A DNA stretch of 64,000 nucleotides, from the NCBI GenBank assembly GCA_014905825.1, contig JACGCN010000033.1, forward strand, positions 544,709 to 608,708. Direction: 5' to 3'. Under the pieces are notes generated by a model. The model saw only the letters and a program-made list of their open reading frames with translations, did no database searches and was not told where the DNA came from. This DNA comes from Lyophyllum atratum. Its lineage: Eukaryota > Basidiomycota > Agaricomycetes > Agaricales > Lyophyllaceae. The number at the start of each line of letters is the position of its first letter. The first letter of the stretch is position 1. This document shows, piece by piece, positions 1 through 11,348 of the stretch. The position numbers were made by a program, and so were the translations under genes.

Positions 1-44
1 GATATCATGAGTACAGTGCAACTGATAATGTGGCCAAGACTTAC

Positions 45-873
45 CCAAAGCATGATAACCCTTGATGGCTGTTTTGAGAACTTCACACAGCATGAATGAA
101 ACTCGCGGGAACTCACCATGAATCCCACCATTCGGGACTGCGGCCACTCCGCCTTACCCATGCTTCACCGACGAGTAGTATGATAGCCATTATCGTAGCG
201 TAAGCAATAAATCCACTACCCATAATGTAGTGAGCGAGACATTGTCCTTTAGGGTACATTAGGCCTCATATATAGGAGATGTTTGCGACGCAGACATACC
301 GAGAGCGCCTCCACGACAGTAGCCGCGATAAGTCAAAGCACCGAATAGCATCTGTGTCCATCCTAGCACTGGGTATGCTTTTCCTACAATTCCATGCGCT
401 ATCACCGCCCATGGCCTGATACTCTTTTCATGGATATGTAGCTTGAGATAGATTCCCAACAAAAGCTGTGCTGCGATGGGGACGAACAGTATCGAGGCGA
501 ACGAGCCGTGCACAGAGGGCAGGAACATCCGGCCTTTGTGTGAGTGGCCTAAGATGTATCCTGCTATCGTCAATAGGAAGCCAGTACTCTGCGTAACGAT
601 ATTATTGACCTCGTCTAATTCTGTGCGATTTTTGGTACGTACCTGGAGGGGAACATGCCATCGACTCCGAGTGATCCCGAGCACCATACCAATCGGAAAA
701 AGGACCCCCCAGATAGATGCCTGTAAGATTATATGGATCCAGAGGATAGAATCCACCGGAGCCTTGGCCTGTTCCTCCGTGAGCTCGTCATGGTGTCCGT
801 GAGCGGAAGCAGATCGGAGAAACCAGACAGAGAGCAGGGAGATTAGGCAGATATTTCGGCAGAAATACGACAT
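45..873 (-). CDS. DUF2427/cytochrome b561-like membrane protein, 3' end missing
   Basis: Exons complement(300..873), complement(117..246) and a 16-nt exon complement(45..60); a further donor (GTAAGT) follows, so the gene leaves the window. The visible 240 residues start with a cleavable signal peptide ending near SASAHG. At least five hydrophobic segments follow, with His residues in contexts such as LGHSHKG and SVHGSF that match haem-ligand positions of the b561/DUF2427 (Ytp1-like) family. The phases add up exactly (574+130+16 nt = 240 codons) and the junctions restore the family block WWDSWVIMLW. The likely role is a multi-pass secretory-pathway or plasma-membrane haem protein; substrate unknown. 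It is divergent to tRNase Z. The start at 873 is chosen because it gives the signal peptide. Confidence 0.75.
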
Positions 874-1222
874 CGGGTTTGCAGTTCCCTAGGTACGGGG
901 GACGCCGACGAGGCGAAGCACAATCGGATCCAGGTAGTCCAAGGGAAAGTCTAACTTCAAGTCTGCGCACATGTCATACCCGATCACGCATGCGATCCGC
1001 ATGTGTCCGTCCCCGAAGGCAACCGCAAAAAACAAGTCCAAGCAAGCTCGCCATGCTTCTTTGCAGCAGCCTAGTTTGGAACGATAACTTTGAACACTTG
1101 CTTAATTTATCAACAAGCTGGGGGTACTTGCAGCATTTGCGAGGTCGCATAGATTCTGTAGAGCTGCCCTCTCTCGCAGACTTTACTCAACTCTGGGTGA
1201 CACGGGAGAAAAAGGGAAAGCT
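874..1222. promoter_or_regulatory. Divergent intergenic region between the DUF2427 and tRNase Z genes
   Basis: 349 bp between two divergent start codons, so it must hold both promoters. No TATA box or clear motif was recognised. Short open frames here have no coding character. Confidence 0.5.
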
Positions 1223-4200
1223 ATGAACTGGTCTGCCTCCGTCCTCACCACCCTTTCTTCTGACACCGAGCCCACCATCATCGTCACTTTCGACTCCGCG
1301 AAATATATCTTCAATGCTGGCGAAAACACGAACCGAGCGTTTCTACAGAGCAGAGGCAATTGGAAAAGAACTCGGGGGTTGTTCTTTACGGATATTGGGA
1401 CGAAGAGGTCTAGTGGGCTTCCTGGTGAGTTCTTCCGTTTTGGTAAGAAATGGAACGCGTCTAATCGCGTTTTCAAACCTCTTCTCAAGGACTACTGATG
1501 TCTTTTGCGGATGCGACAATTCCCCGCCTCAACATCGTCGGTCCTCCTGGTTTGCTGCACTTTATGTCTGCGATGCGACTATATACCTACAGGTATTTCC
1601 TCTCTTTCATGAGCTAGAAGCAAATTGGAATTTGAAAATAGAGATACTCTGACCATCAATCCCATCGAGTCTTCTTGGACCCCATCGTCGTCTTCATCCC
1701 CCGATCCTTTATACAGCGATGACAATATCACTGTGTATGGTATTCCTATACTGCCTGCCTCGGAGCCCAGTGATTCCTCTCCCATCTCAATGCCCGAGGA
1801 TTCTTCCATCGAAAGTATTGGAGCCAGTCAGAAACGAAAACGAGATCCATCTCCTGATCTTCCTGAAAAACGGCCAACCTTGATGTCCACCGACGCTGCA
1901 TCATCTTCGCCTTCTCTCGAGAAGGTAAGGCAGGTTCCCGAATTTTCACCACAATCTCTGGAAGGAGAGGCTGCGCAGGAGTGGAGACGGTTAATGATCA
2001 AAACCATGTTCCCCGGTACAAAAGCCAAGCCTGAGAGGGTACTTCGTGACCGCGACGCCCCGAAGGGAAAGGCGCGTAAAGACAAAAATTCGAAGTCAAA
2101 ACAAAAAGCTACTGGTGCGTCACCTGGTTATACCTTCCTGGTCAGTGGCCGAACCTATAACTCCGTCAGACGCACCTATCGTCGAAGATGCCACAATACC
2201 AGAGCCTCAAGTGTCACCACAAGCTAGCGATAAGACACCTTCAGAAGTGGTGTCGTCAGTAGGAGCGGCACCTGAAGTTGTTGCAAATGTGTGTAGCCTT
2301 AAAACGTGGAATGAGAAATCACGCTGACAGGGTTACTCAGATTGATCCCTATAGACGAGCGCGTCTTCCCGTCGGGTACCACAACCAGCTTCCAAAATTC
2401 ACTCCACATACCCCAGCGTTACCCCTGGAAGCGCCGGCCACGCCGACAATGGCTTACATTGTCGTTGGTCCGCGTATTCGGGGGAAATTTGACGTCCGGG
2501 CGGCGACTGCTCTGGGCGTTCCATCTGGCCCTCTGCGAGGGCAGCTGACGAAGGGAATGACGGTCACATTTAAAGTCAAGGTTGATGGTGAGATGGTAGA
2601 GAGGACGGTGCGCCCAGAAGACTGTATTGGCGAAAGTGAAGCCCCAGGGGTGAGTTATATTGCTTCTTAAAATGCACTCGCATTCATGTGTCTGTACATC
2701 AGGCGATCTTAATTCTCGACATCCCGACTACGATGCATATTCCCGCTTTGCTCTCCTCTTTTGAAGACTCTCCATTTTACGCTAAATTCCGCTCTCAACG
2801 TCCGGAGGACATTAACGAGTATTCAGTTCGATCTGTTTTTCACCTTTGTGGTAAAGGTGTATTAGAAGATGAGAGATATATTGCTTTTATGAATGGCTTT
2901 GCGCCCCATGTACATGTGAGAAAACCAACACTATCTTCATTGCTGTCTCATAATCTTCGTCGCCAGCATCTAATCGCTTCTCGTGAGCACTTGCCCGACC
3001 CGGTCACATTTACAAGCGCAGCATTTAACCAACTCCGCATGAACCAACTTGATCCTGAAATCTTTCCGCTTCCTAAATTTTCTCAATCTGCAAAGAAAAG
3101 TCTTGAATGTATGTTGAACCTCACCTTTCGTGATGAATGCCAGATTCCAACATAACTTCCCTTTCAGCTATCCCTAATCTCCCGGCAACGGCACGCCTTT
3201 TGACGTCGAGCCAACTGTTGAATATGCGCACCCCTGCACCACCAGTCCTTGAAAATACCCACGACTCGTTCCACAGCGCCGTTTCGTGTGGCAAGCCCCC
3301 TACCCTACCATCCAAGACGGCCGAGAAATTTGCAGATGCAAAGAAGAACGTCGAGGAGCACATTGCAAGCGGGAAGCTGCACGTCCCTCAGGGTGCCGAT
3401 GTCAAGGTTATCCCTCTGGGTACTGGTAGTGCGGTCCCATCAAAGTATCGCAACGGTTCGTCGGCGTTATCTCATTAACGATTGGACCCTATCTGAACAT
3501 GATTCCAGTCTCCTCCACTCTCTTACAGATCCCTAATTGGGGCAACATCTTGCTGGATGCAGGAGAAGGGACCTGGGGCCAGCTCGTGCGCCAGTTTGGG
3601 CTAGACAACGAGACGCCCGACAATGTATGGAACATGTTGAGAGAGCTGAAGTGCATTTACATCAGCCATGTCCATGGGGACCACCACATGGGCCTCGCGC
3701 AAATTCTCGCGAAACGACGACTGGTACGCGACTTCACTATGCTCCCGAGTTATTATTCCTGAGATGGTTCTCGTCTCTTTGCAGCTTAATCCCCCGCCAT
3801 CCTCGCCACTCTACCTTGTCACCATCCGTGCAGTGCACCTCTACATTCGCGAGCTCTCGGACCTACAGAACCTCGGGTTGGACGACCCATCAGGCAGTGG
3901 TGTCGTTCCGGTCATGGCCGAATCCCTTCATTGGAGGAACACGGGCGCCTATCAGACACACGGAATGTGGCAAGTCGGGGGGTCTGAACCCTGGACCGAC
4001 TTTGAGACGTAAGTGACATGCACACCCTATAACAACGTCTTTTGATCACCGTGGACCAAATTGTAGATCACAGCACAATGCGAGCAACATGCGCCGGGAC
4101 CTCAGCCTTGAGAGGTTCAGTACTGTTGATGTCCTGCATAGGACAAGGTGCTACGGTGCCGTCATCAAGCACACTGACGGCTGGAGTATCGTGTAAGTTC

Positions 4201-4747
4201 CATGTCAACTCGTTTGCTCGTTAATCTCAAGTCCCTTTTAGGTTCTCTGGGGACACACAACCGACCAACTCCCTGGTATGGGCGGGCAAGGAGGCAACGC
4301 TCCTGATCCACGAAGCGACGATGGCCGACGACCAGACTGAGATGGCAGCGCAGAAGGCGCACAGCACGTTCGGACAAGCCATCAGTATCGGCAAACGGTA
4401 TGCACACCACCAAGCACACAATGCGACAAGCTAATTTTGATGCTCTCATCAGGATGAACGCCGAGCATATACTCCTTACGCACTTTTCCGCACGCTACCC
4501 GAAGATGCCGCCCTCGGTCATCGCAAAGCCCAGCGAGATCCCCATCGGGGAGGGCGGTAGGGCTAAGGAGCCCATTGTGGCGCTCGCATTCGACCAAGCG
4601 AATCTGGCGATTGGGAATATGTGGAAGGTGAACTATTACCTTCCTGCCTTGGAGCAGAGTTTCCGAGATACGGTGGCGGAGGAGGGGGATGATGCTGAGG
4701 AAGAGGAGCAGGGCGATCTTGAGGGGATGGATGTTGCCCTCGACTAG
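1223..4747 (+). CDS. TRZ1: Long-form tRNase Z (3'-tRNA endonuclease, ELAC2/Trz1 type)
   Basis: Twelve exons: 1223..1424, 1490..1592, 1642..2114, 2170..2288, 2341..2649, 2703..3108, 3168..3455, 3509..3723, 3785..4008, 4067..4192, 4242..4397, 4453..4747. The total is 2916 nt, 971 aa, with every phase consistent. The N-terminal half opens with the ELAC2 signature (SSDTEPTIIVTFDSAKYIF, then GENTNRAFLQS) and is a catalytically dead metallo-beta-lactamase half. The C-terminal half carries the PxKxRN loop (PSKYRN), the zinc-binding HxHxDH motif (SHVHGDHH, about residues 685-692), the metal Asp in VFSGDT, the HEAT motif and the THFSARY block. It removes 3' trailers from pre-tRNAs in nucleus and mitochondria. 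Length fits the long form. An acidic tail ends the protein. The middle (about residues 110-250) is low-complexity linker. Confidence 0.95.
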
Positions 4748-4853
4748 GGAACCTTAGTATTTTGGCTCTTTTGCATTGGCTTTGCTCTGCTGGACCTTTC
4801 CTTTGCTGGTACACGCCATTTCTTGGAAAATCTTCAATCATCTTGAACCTCGG

Positions 4854-4861
4854 GGCGAGAT
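4854..4861. repeat. Left 8-bp target-site duplication of the hAT-type element
   Basis: GGCGAGAT, repeated exactly at 5755-5762. Confidence 0.8.
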
Positions 4862-5754
4862 TAAGGCTCCAACCGTACTGTATCCGTATACGACCAAGGG
4901 CCTAGATATACGGATACAGTTATTTAGTGTGTATATACAGTATATATATGGTTATATGGTATGATGTAGACAGTTGTTATAGGGTCAGATCGAGCCATGC
5001 TTTCCGACCGGAACCTTGGGCTCGTTGACATCAAATAACCCCGACCTAATCCATACTTACCTTCGACAACAGATCTTGACTGATTGTCTCGGCCTTCCAG
5101 GGGCTGCTGAGATCTGCTGAGATGCAGTGTGTCGTAATTTTGAGGAGGTGCGCTCGACGGATACAGTTGTTGCTGGTATGGCCAAAAAGTCTCGTAAAAC
5201 TACCTAAAACTACCTCAAAATTTTGAGCAATAAATTATTATGCGGAGGACGACCCAAGGACGACCGATCTTCAATCAACCTGGACATGTAAGTTCGAAAT
5301 TGCTTGCTTATGAAAGGGACATGTTCCCTGCATTGTCCAGGGTCTGACCTGACAGTCTAAAAGGCTCTGCTCACAAAGAATGAGACTTGTCACTGAGATG
5401 TGTCAGAAGAACGCGCACAACGTGTTACAATTTTGGAGTAGCTCGCTGTGGACGATTTAAAAATAGGCCAAGCCCGATCCGAGAGGTGTTTTTGGTTACG
5501 CCTTGTCCAAAAACAGGCCTCGTTCTCTCGTCATTTGCTGACACCTCCTCGATTGCGACCTATCACTGCGAAATCAACCTAGGCCCCAGGAAAGCCACTG
5601 ATTTACTGTACGGGAAGAATTAACAGTATAACCATATGCTATACTGTATATCTACTGTATAGGACAATTTTTCGGACAGGCCTATACATATACGTAAACA
5701 TATACGGTACCTACTGTATATATATGGTAAATAGATAGTACGGTTGGAGCCTTA
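4862..5754. mobile_element. Non-autonomous hAT-type DNA transposon (MITE-like), 893 bp
   Basis: Perfect 18-bp terminal inverted repeats TAAGGCTCCAACCGTACT at 4862-4879 and 5737-5754. They are flanked by a perfect 8-bp direct repeat GGCGAGAT at 4854-4861 and 5755-5762. An 8-bp duplication and a 5' end fitting YARNG are hAT hallmarks. Subterminal regions are rich in short repeats around TACTGTATA and ATACGGATACAG in both orientations, as expected for transposase-binding sites. The interior has no transposase or other convincing frame, so it would need a transposase in trans. It starts 114 bp after the tRNase Z stop codon. Confidence 0.85.
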
Positions 5755-5762
5755 GGCGAGAT
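5755..5762. repeat. Right 8-bp target-site duplication of the hAT-type element
   Basis: GGCGAGAT, matching 4854-4861. Confidence 0.8.
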
Positions 5763-5834
5763 ATAATTATGATATTACCGTGAATAATATGATAGTATCT
5801 AACTATACCGAAAGAGCTGAAAAAGAAACGTCGT

Positions 5835-5918
5835 GGGCCTAACTGGGAATTGAACCCAGGACCTCCTCGATATGAGCCGAAACCCTAACAAGGAATCATA
5901 CTACTAGACCATCAGGCC
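5835..5918 (-). tRNA. tRNA-Pro(AGG) with 12-nt intron, copy A
   Basis: Reads GGCCTGA...TTAGGCC with a paired acceptor, a D arm, an anticodon stem CCTTG/CGAGG with loop TTAGGG-T (anticodon AGG), and a T arm with GGTTCAATTCC. A 12-nt intron (5871-5882) interrupts the loop right after position 37, the canonical site. The body matches copies at 8461 and 13947; the intron does not. Confidence 0.93.
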
Positions 5919-6123
5919 ACGTGTTAAGCTCAGCCATCCAAACGAACACATTGTAGCCCAATCTGAGTCCTGCACGAGGTTGCGCCCACGAGGGCCGTTT
6001 ACACCTAAATTCTAGATCTATGACGCTTGTGGGATTGTGCATTTAAGCCTGTCTCTCTTCTAGGACACCGTCAACCTGAGTTGGACACCCTGGTTCTTTT
6101 TTGAGATACCCAGTACTGACGAG

Positions 6124-7629
6124 ATGGAAGGCCTCTCTAATCCATGTCATGTCAACAAGTTACCCTTCGACATACTCCGGGAAACGTTTATCCTCTGCCT
6201 TCCCCGGGGCCTATATCATTCCCGCCCGGACGCGTTGGATGCACCGCTCCTCCTCTGCCATGTATGCCATGCATGGAGGATTGCAGCACTCGAGATGCCT
6301 AGGCTCTGGTATCGTCTTGTCCTCCCCTCATATCCCAGAGAACCGATAGGCACAAACATGAGGAGTTTTTTCGAAGCTACGACACACTGGTTTAAACACT
6401 CAAGCAGGCACCTCCCATTCTACTTCCAAGTAGACTGGGATTTTACTTCCGCTGACTTTCCTCCGGAAGAGTTTGACGAGCGAGTCGTCTTCTCTCTGCC
6501 CTCCAATCTTCGCGAGCTCGTCATGCGGGTGGACAACGAGGGCCAATTGTACGCCTGGTTTCCCCCCTCCGGAAACATGGATCTTCTCGAAAGTGTCAGC
6601 TTGGAAATCCACGAACAAGCCCCTCACCTGCCAAGAATGCCACACCTCATCTTGCGGCCCGCCGCGAACTTTCACATGCTCCGACTTCGCCTTCCTAGCT
6701 TCCGCCTCGACAACCTCTCCCGCTTTCACGTTCCATGGGATCAAATGACGCACCTCTGTATTCAGGAGGAGGTCTCCCTGCAAGCATGGCACGACATCAT
6801 CCGAGCATGCCCCCTACTGCAAAAATGCTGTGTCGAACTTTTCATAGATGCATCTGAGGAGGGCGAAATCGATGATGATGAAGATGCAGCAGAACTTCTA
6901 CCGCCTGTGACATTAGACCGCCTCCAGGATCTCGGAGTAGCATTCCTTACACCAGCCTCCCCCACCGTATTTACGGGCCTCACCTGCCCGTCGCTTATCT
7001 CCTTGCTCGTGGTAAGTGAGTCCGTGCACCTCGGATTCCCGCCAACGGCGCAGCCTCTCCACTTCTATCGACAAACCGCCGCGCACCTCAGAGTGCTGAT
7101 TTTGCAGCAACAGCAAATTCACGTGAATGATGTGCTACGTCTCCTTCGCATCACCCCACTCCTGGTCGGACTGATACTTGAGTGCGAAGGTGACCATGAC
7201 GAGCTCCTGAACGCACTTATGGTCCCAATGCCAGGGAAAGGCGATGAGGCACCCATTCTGGTTCCTCATCTTCGGCTATTTAAGTTGTCCATCATCACGT
7301 TTCAGCGAGCAGAAGCGAACCTCCCGACATTCTCGGCTCCTCCATATGTCGAGGCCATACGCTCGAGGTGGCTTCGAGACCATGAGTCTACCATGGGGAG
7401 GTCGTTGCCACGAGGAAGTTGGACTTTTCGCCCTACGCTCACCGTCGACGAACATCATGAGCATGTGCTTCAGCAGGTCAAGATGTCGCTCGAGCCCTTT
7501 CAAGCTCAGGGGCTCGACGTCGAAACGCTCGTAAAACGCGGAAGTGCTCTGGGCAGGGTGGAACTACCGGGAAGAGCCGCGTGGTCAATGTGGAGAGATG
7601 AAGTCGGCCTTCCATCTATGCTAGCATAG
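6124..7629 (+). CDS. F-box protein, basidiomycete leucine-rich type
   Basis: Single exon, 501 aa, starting at ATG 6124. Residues 12-60 form an F-box (NKLPFDILRETFILC ... HVCHAWRIAALEMPRLW). After it come degenerate leucine-rich stretches without clear repeats. Such proteins are expected to be Skp1-binding substrate receptors of SCF ubiquitin ligases in cytoplasm or nucleus; the substrate is unknown. The family is greatly expanded in Agaricomycetes. The last 200 bp are duplicated in decayed form downstream (8012-8210). Confidence 0.85.
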   Translation: MEGLSNPCHVNKLPFDILRETFILCLPRGLYHSRPDALDAPLLLCHVCHAWRIAALEMPRLWYRLVLPSYPREPIGTNMRSFFEATTHWFKHSSRHLPFYFQVDWDFTSADFPPEEFDERVVFSLPSNLRELVMRVDNEGQLYAWFPPSGNMDLLESVSLEIHEQAPHLPRMPHLILRPAANFHMLRLRLPSFRLDNLSRFHVPWDQMTHLCIQEEVSLQAWHDIIRACPLLQKCCVELFIDASEEGEIDDDEDAAELLPPVTLDRLQDLGVAFLTPASPTVFTGLTCPSLISLLVVSESVHLGFPPTAQPLHFYRQTAAHLRVLILQQQQIHVNDVLRLLRITPLLVGLILECEGDHDELLNALMVPMPGKGDEAPILVPHLRLFKLSIITFQRAEANLPTFSAPPYVEAIRSRWLRDHESTMGRSLPRGSWTFRPTLTVDEHHEHVLQQVKMSLEPFQAQGLDVETLVKRGSALGRVELPGRAAWSMWRDEVGLPSMLA

Positions 7630-7835
7630 TTTTGCTGTTGTTCCGTCTTGCAGTAGGAAGGTTTATCGATGTAGGATATGGAAAAGAACCATGAATCGAA
7701 AAACGCAGCAATAAGAAGCAGAGGTACAGGAATGGAGGTAAGTACTTCGGGGTGCTTGATCGCTTTCTGGATAGGATATGGAGAATAGCACGAATCAAAA
7801 ACACGGTAATATGAAGCATACGGGGAACACCGTAC
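7630..7835 (+). repeat. Duplicated 3' flank of the F-box gene
   Basis: The block after the stop codon (CTTGCAGTAGGAAGG ... ATATGG ... CACGAATC ... AATATGAAGCA) recurs within this stretch (7661-7735 versus 7779-7830). It appears a third time at about 8220-8350. The copies mark a small tandem duplication history at the F-box 3' end. Confidence 0.6.
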
Positions 7836-8009
7836 TTGGGAGTATTCGTTTCGCTCGAGTAGTACGTACTTCCCAGTTGCCAAAGGACTGATAAGTCTCG
7901 CTCCTTCTTGATGTCCGCGAGAGAGTCAGGGTCCCAAAACCAGCCGTCGATATGGTGAAGACAACCTCATCCCACTGGCGGTACGGATATATGACGGCTG
8001 GCAATTCAG

Positions 8010-8215
8010 ACTTTTCGCCCTGCGCTCATCGTCGACGAACATCATGAGCATGTACTTCAGCAGGTCACGATGTCGCTAGAGCCATCTCAAGTTCAGGGGC
8101 TCGACCTCGAAACCCAGCTCCTAAAACGCGAAATTGCCGGGGTCAGGGCGGACCTACCGGAGACAGTGGATTGGTCGATGTGGAGAGAGGAAGCCGGCCT
8201 TCCATTCATGCTAGA
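8010..8215 (+). pseudogene. Decayed tandem copy of the F-box gene 3' end
   Basis: Closely matches 7424-7625 of the intact gene: CTCATCGTCGACGAACATC, then CAGGGGCTCGAC, then GGCCTTCCATTCATGCTAG. The 5' 1.3 kb, including the F-box, is absent and there is no start. A truncated paralogue, not expected to be functional. Confidence 0.8.
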
Positions 8216-8460
8216 CATGTATTGCTGTTGTTTCCTCTTGCAGTAGAAAGGTTCATCGATGTAGGAGGGGTGTCTGCTTGCTTTCGGTTAGGGTTTACAG
8301 AATGGCACGAATAAATACACAGCAATATGAAGCAGAGATATGGGGATGGTCCACCCAGGTTCAGGCAGCGCCGCAGCAGGCTGCCAGGCTCCATGATGAA
8401 GTGTTCGTTTCGTTCGTGTCAATGTTAAAATCGGTGGCAAAAAGGGAGATGTATCTGGCA

Positions 8461-8550
8461 GGGCCTGACTGGGAATTGAACCCAGGACCTCCTCGATTGG
8501 TTTCTGGGGGGAAGCCCTAACAAGGAATCATACTACTAGACCATCAGGCC
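8461..8550 (-). tRNA. tRNA-Pro(AGG) with 18-nt intron, copy B
   Basis: Same body as copies A and C except one acceptor-stem base (CAGGCC in place of TAGGCC on the 3' side), which makes a G-C pair. The intron after position 37 is 18 nt (8497-8514) and unrelated in sequence to those of A and C. Confidence 0.92.
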
Positions 8551-9335
8551 ACGGATTTCGGACTCTTGTTGAATTTCAACGGCTCAAAGTATGACATTAT
8601 TTATCGCCCTTTATTTGGATCGAAGGTTTCTGCTTGTCAGGTTCAGGTTGAGCACATGGAGCGGAGTTCTAAAACAAAACAACTATTTTTTGATTCAGGT
8701 TCAGTTTCGTAAGGTTTTGGATACTGGGCGACATACGTATTGTGAGCATCACCCGAGCAGCAGCGACAATGCCAAGACCCTCCCTCGGTGGCTGAGAGCG
8801 AAATGTGAGCGCGAAGTATGTATGACATCATGTCGCCGCGCATTCCAACAAATTGCGCAGTCACATGACATCATACTTGCTGCAGATATCTACCACTAAA
8901 TTGTCTCCTTATCGTATATACTGCTGTATAATCTCTGAAGCAAACAACCTCTGTATTGAATGCATGGCATGAGAATCAGAGATTGCCTTCATAGGCGATT
9001 CTGGCTGGGAGGACCGCCAAGTGGCTGTGAAGGCCGTCAAGGCGGCTGTGCAAGCCGTCGGAATGGCGCGGAGGTGGGCCAGATCATTCAAAGTCCGCAC
9101 TCGACGGATCTCACGAAATCTAAACTTGGATCAACAGAATATTCTAAACCTCAACTAGAAATCTAAAATCATCCAAAAATCTGATACCTAAGCACAGGAT
9201 TCCTTCGATAACCTTCATTCTGATTAAAGTGCGAAAATCCATGTCATATCAAAGCTTCAAAGAGAGTTGGATTAGCGAATACAATCCCACAACTTAATCT
9301 CTTCAAAGTTCAGACTAGGACATGCCCTTGACGGA
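8551..9335. other. Intergenic stretch with no supported feature
   Basis: About 0.8 kb with only short open frames lacking coding character. No RNA gene or repeat was recognised. Confidence 0.5.
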
Positions 9336-9640
9336 GAAGGTGACCACAACGAGCTATTGGACACTCGCTAGCGACTATAGGTTCGAAACATGGAGCTAGT
9401 ATGTTATCGCATTCAGACAAACGTCGTGACGGCCTTAGACTCGACGCGCCAGTGTTGAGGAGATATCGCGGACTAAGTGGCGCGCCGCATCGTGTTCCGA
9501 TGCAGCATGGACAGGTCTCGTTCTGTTGTCTCGTCCAGTGTTCCTTGTCGAGAAACTCCATGGGCATGTGGTGCAGCAGATCACCACCCTCTCGCAAGAG
9601 GATCATAGAGATTAGAGGTTCTAGAGGACCTCAGGCCTCG
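9336..9640 (+). pseudogene. Distant F-box paralogue relic
   Basis: Short matches to the F-box gene survive in order. GGTGACCACAACGAGCT resembles 7190-7206, and a block near 9555-9585 (CATGGGCATGTGGTGCAGCA) resembles 7454-7475. The frame is broken by stops. The match is weak and older than the 8010-8215 copy. Confidence 0.4.
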
Positions 9641-11348
9641 CAGATGTACTATTATTCGATCCCAGGAGCGCTTTTTTAGCTGCAGTTGCGTGGCGCCTGC
9701 AGGCCGCATCGGTGTAATTTATAATGCTGCAGGACGCTGCAGCGTAGTCGTGGAAGCAAAACAAAAGGCAATGATTCGCATGTGAGGCATCGGACGTCTG
9801 GCGGGAAGGCAAGGTAGGAGTGCAGCAATCGACCCCGGCAAAGTACGACGGGAACTATACGTTTTGTTAGATTATCTGCCGAGGAGTACTTACACGATCC
9901 AGATAGGTACGTGAAATACCGGTGACGGAAAGATAATCCACAAATGCCGGATGGAAGACCTTACAAAAGGCTGTTGGAAGTAAGAATCATCCATGTCGAA
10001 GGCGTGGAGGCAGTAGAGTTCATCCCCAATTCGTTGTTGTGCGCGCGTGAATTTTGGCAGAAGACTTGAGATATTTCTGGATGTAGGCCTAGGTCACTCA
10101 ATTGTGCGGGGACATGTACGGTGGTCTTTACCCGCAAGGTCAAACTTCGCTCTCAGTGGCCATTTTTGACGGCTGGCCATTGTTTCTTGGGATTAGGACC
10201 CCAATCACTGTCATTGTATATGCGGCTCTAATATTATAACGATGCTAGATACAGCATTTTTCTTCGCAAGACATGCTAAGTTGCTGTCATACCGTCGAGA
10301 CCTATCGAGATGGAGGAGAGACTGGAGATGGAGCTGGCCCAGGCGAGCATATTACGTCTAGTTGGCGGGGTCGCAGAGAAATAATCTAGATCAGGTTTGA
10401 TAGACGCGCGAATGGCATACAGTTCGGTCTATATGGTCGCGATAATGGACCGCTCACTACTCAGACTGGGACTGAGAATGTGCCGTGACCGTGGGGTTCG
10501 CGCGGATCACTGGCGCCAGGGATGAGGGTGATGACCGAGTTGAGGTGGAGGCCATAGGCAGAGACTTGCGAAGGGGGTCAGCTGTAGGCATCGGGTGGGG
10601 AAGGGCACGGACTGGGAGCATTGTCGTCCTTCATGACGGCGCCGCCGTGGACGAACTTGGATGCATGGTGAGAAGGGAGCGACCTCAGCGGCCCCAGGCT
10701 ATGTTTGACACCACGATGGTGGCCGGACTCAGTGGCCATAGCCAAGGGGTGTACGGGGTCATAACCTTAATTAGCAGATTGAGGCCAAATTTGACCTTGC
10801 GGGTCTCGACTACCATAGACATGCAGACAGTCACATAGAGCACTTTTCATTAATCATGGGAAGTATCCGAGGACCATAACGTCGAGACTTGAGGGACGAC
10901 AAAGTAGATGTGCCAGTTGCAATGTACGTGCAACAAATAGAGGAGCGAATAGAGCCGCATAAGGCCCCAGGGTATAGCAAAGTGAGGCTTATGCACAATA
11001 GCGGAGCCGGGAGGAGCAAAGAGCAAAGAGCAGGATGACGGACGGAAAAGGAAGGTGTTGTTCTGTCAGGGACAATAGCGCCGACGGTTGTTTTGAGATG
11101 TTTGGCTACGGACCTCAGAGAACAGTGGGCTGGAAGATGCTATTGTCCAGCCGTGCAGGGCAATTGTTCGTTAGATGGATTATAAGCTGGAGGAATGTGC
11201 GAGGGATTCAGCAACATCTCAGAGCTAGCCTCGACTTGTTACGTCTGCTTTCCCTCCCTTCTACACTCTTTCCTTGACGCGTCTTACGGTGAGCCCCGGT
11301 GTCGTACTTGCATTGTTCGCTGCTAATGGAGTGTAGTCGGCTTCTGCC
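9641..11348. other. Intergenic stretch, no gene supported
   Basis: 1.7 kb. The longest open frame (10485..10838, plus) has no recognisable domain, biased composition and no splice-compatible neighbours. The last ~100 bp presumably hold the promoter of the gene at 11349; pyrimidine-rich tracts are visible at 11240-11275. Confidence 0.45.

Noticed and set aside
4900..5760. AT-rich TATATA blocks considered as a centromere-like or microsatellite feature
   Set aside because: They are subterminal repeats inside the hAT-type element, which explains them.
10485..10838. 117-codon plus-strand frame as a possible gene
   Set aside because: No similarity recognised, no splice-compatible neighbours, and composition like random intergenic sequence.
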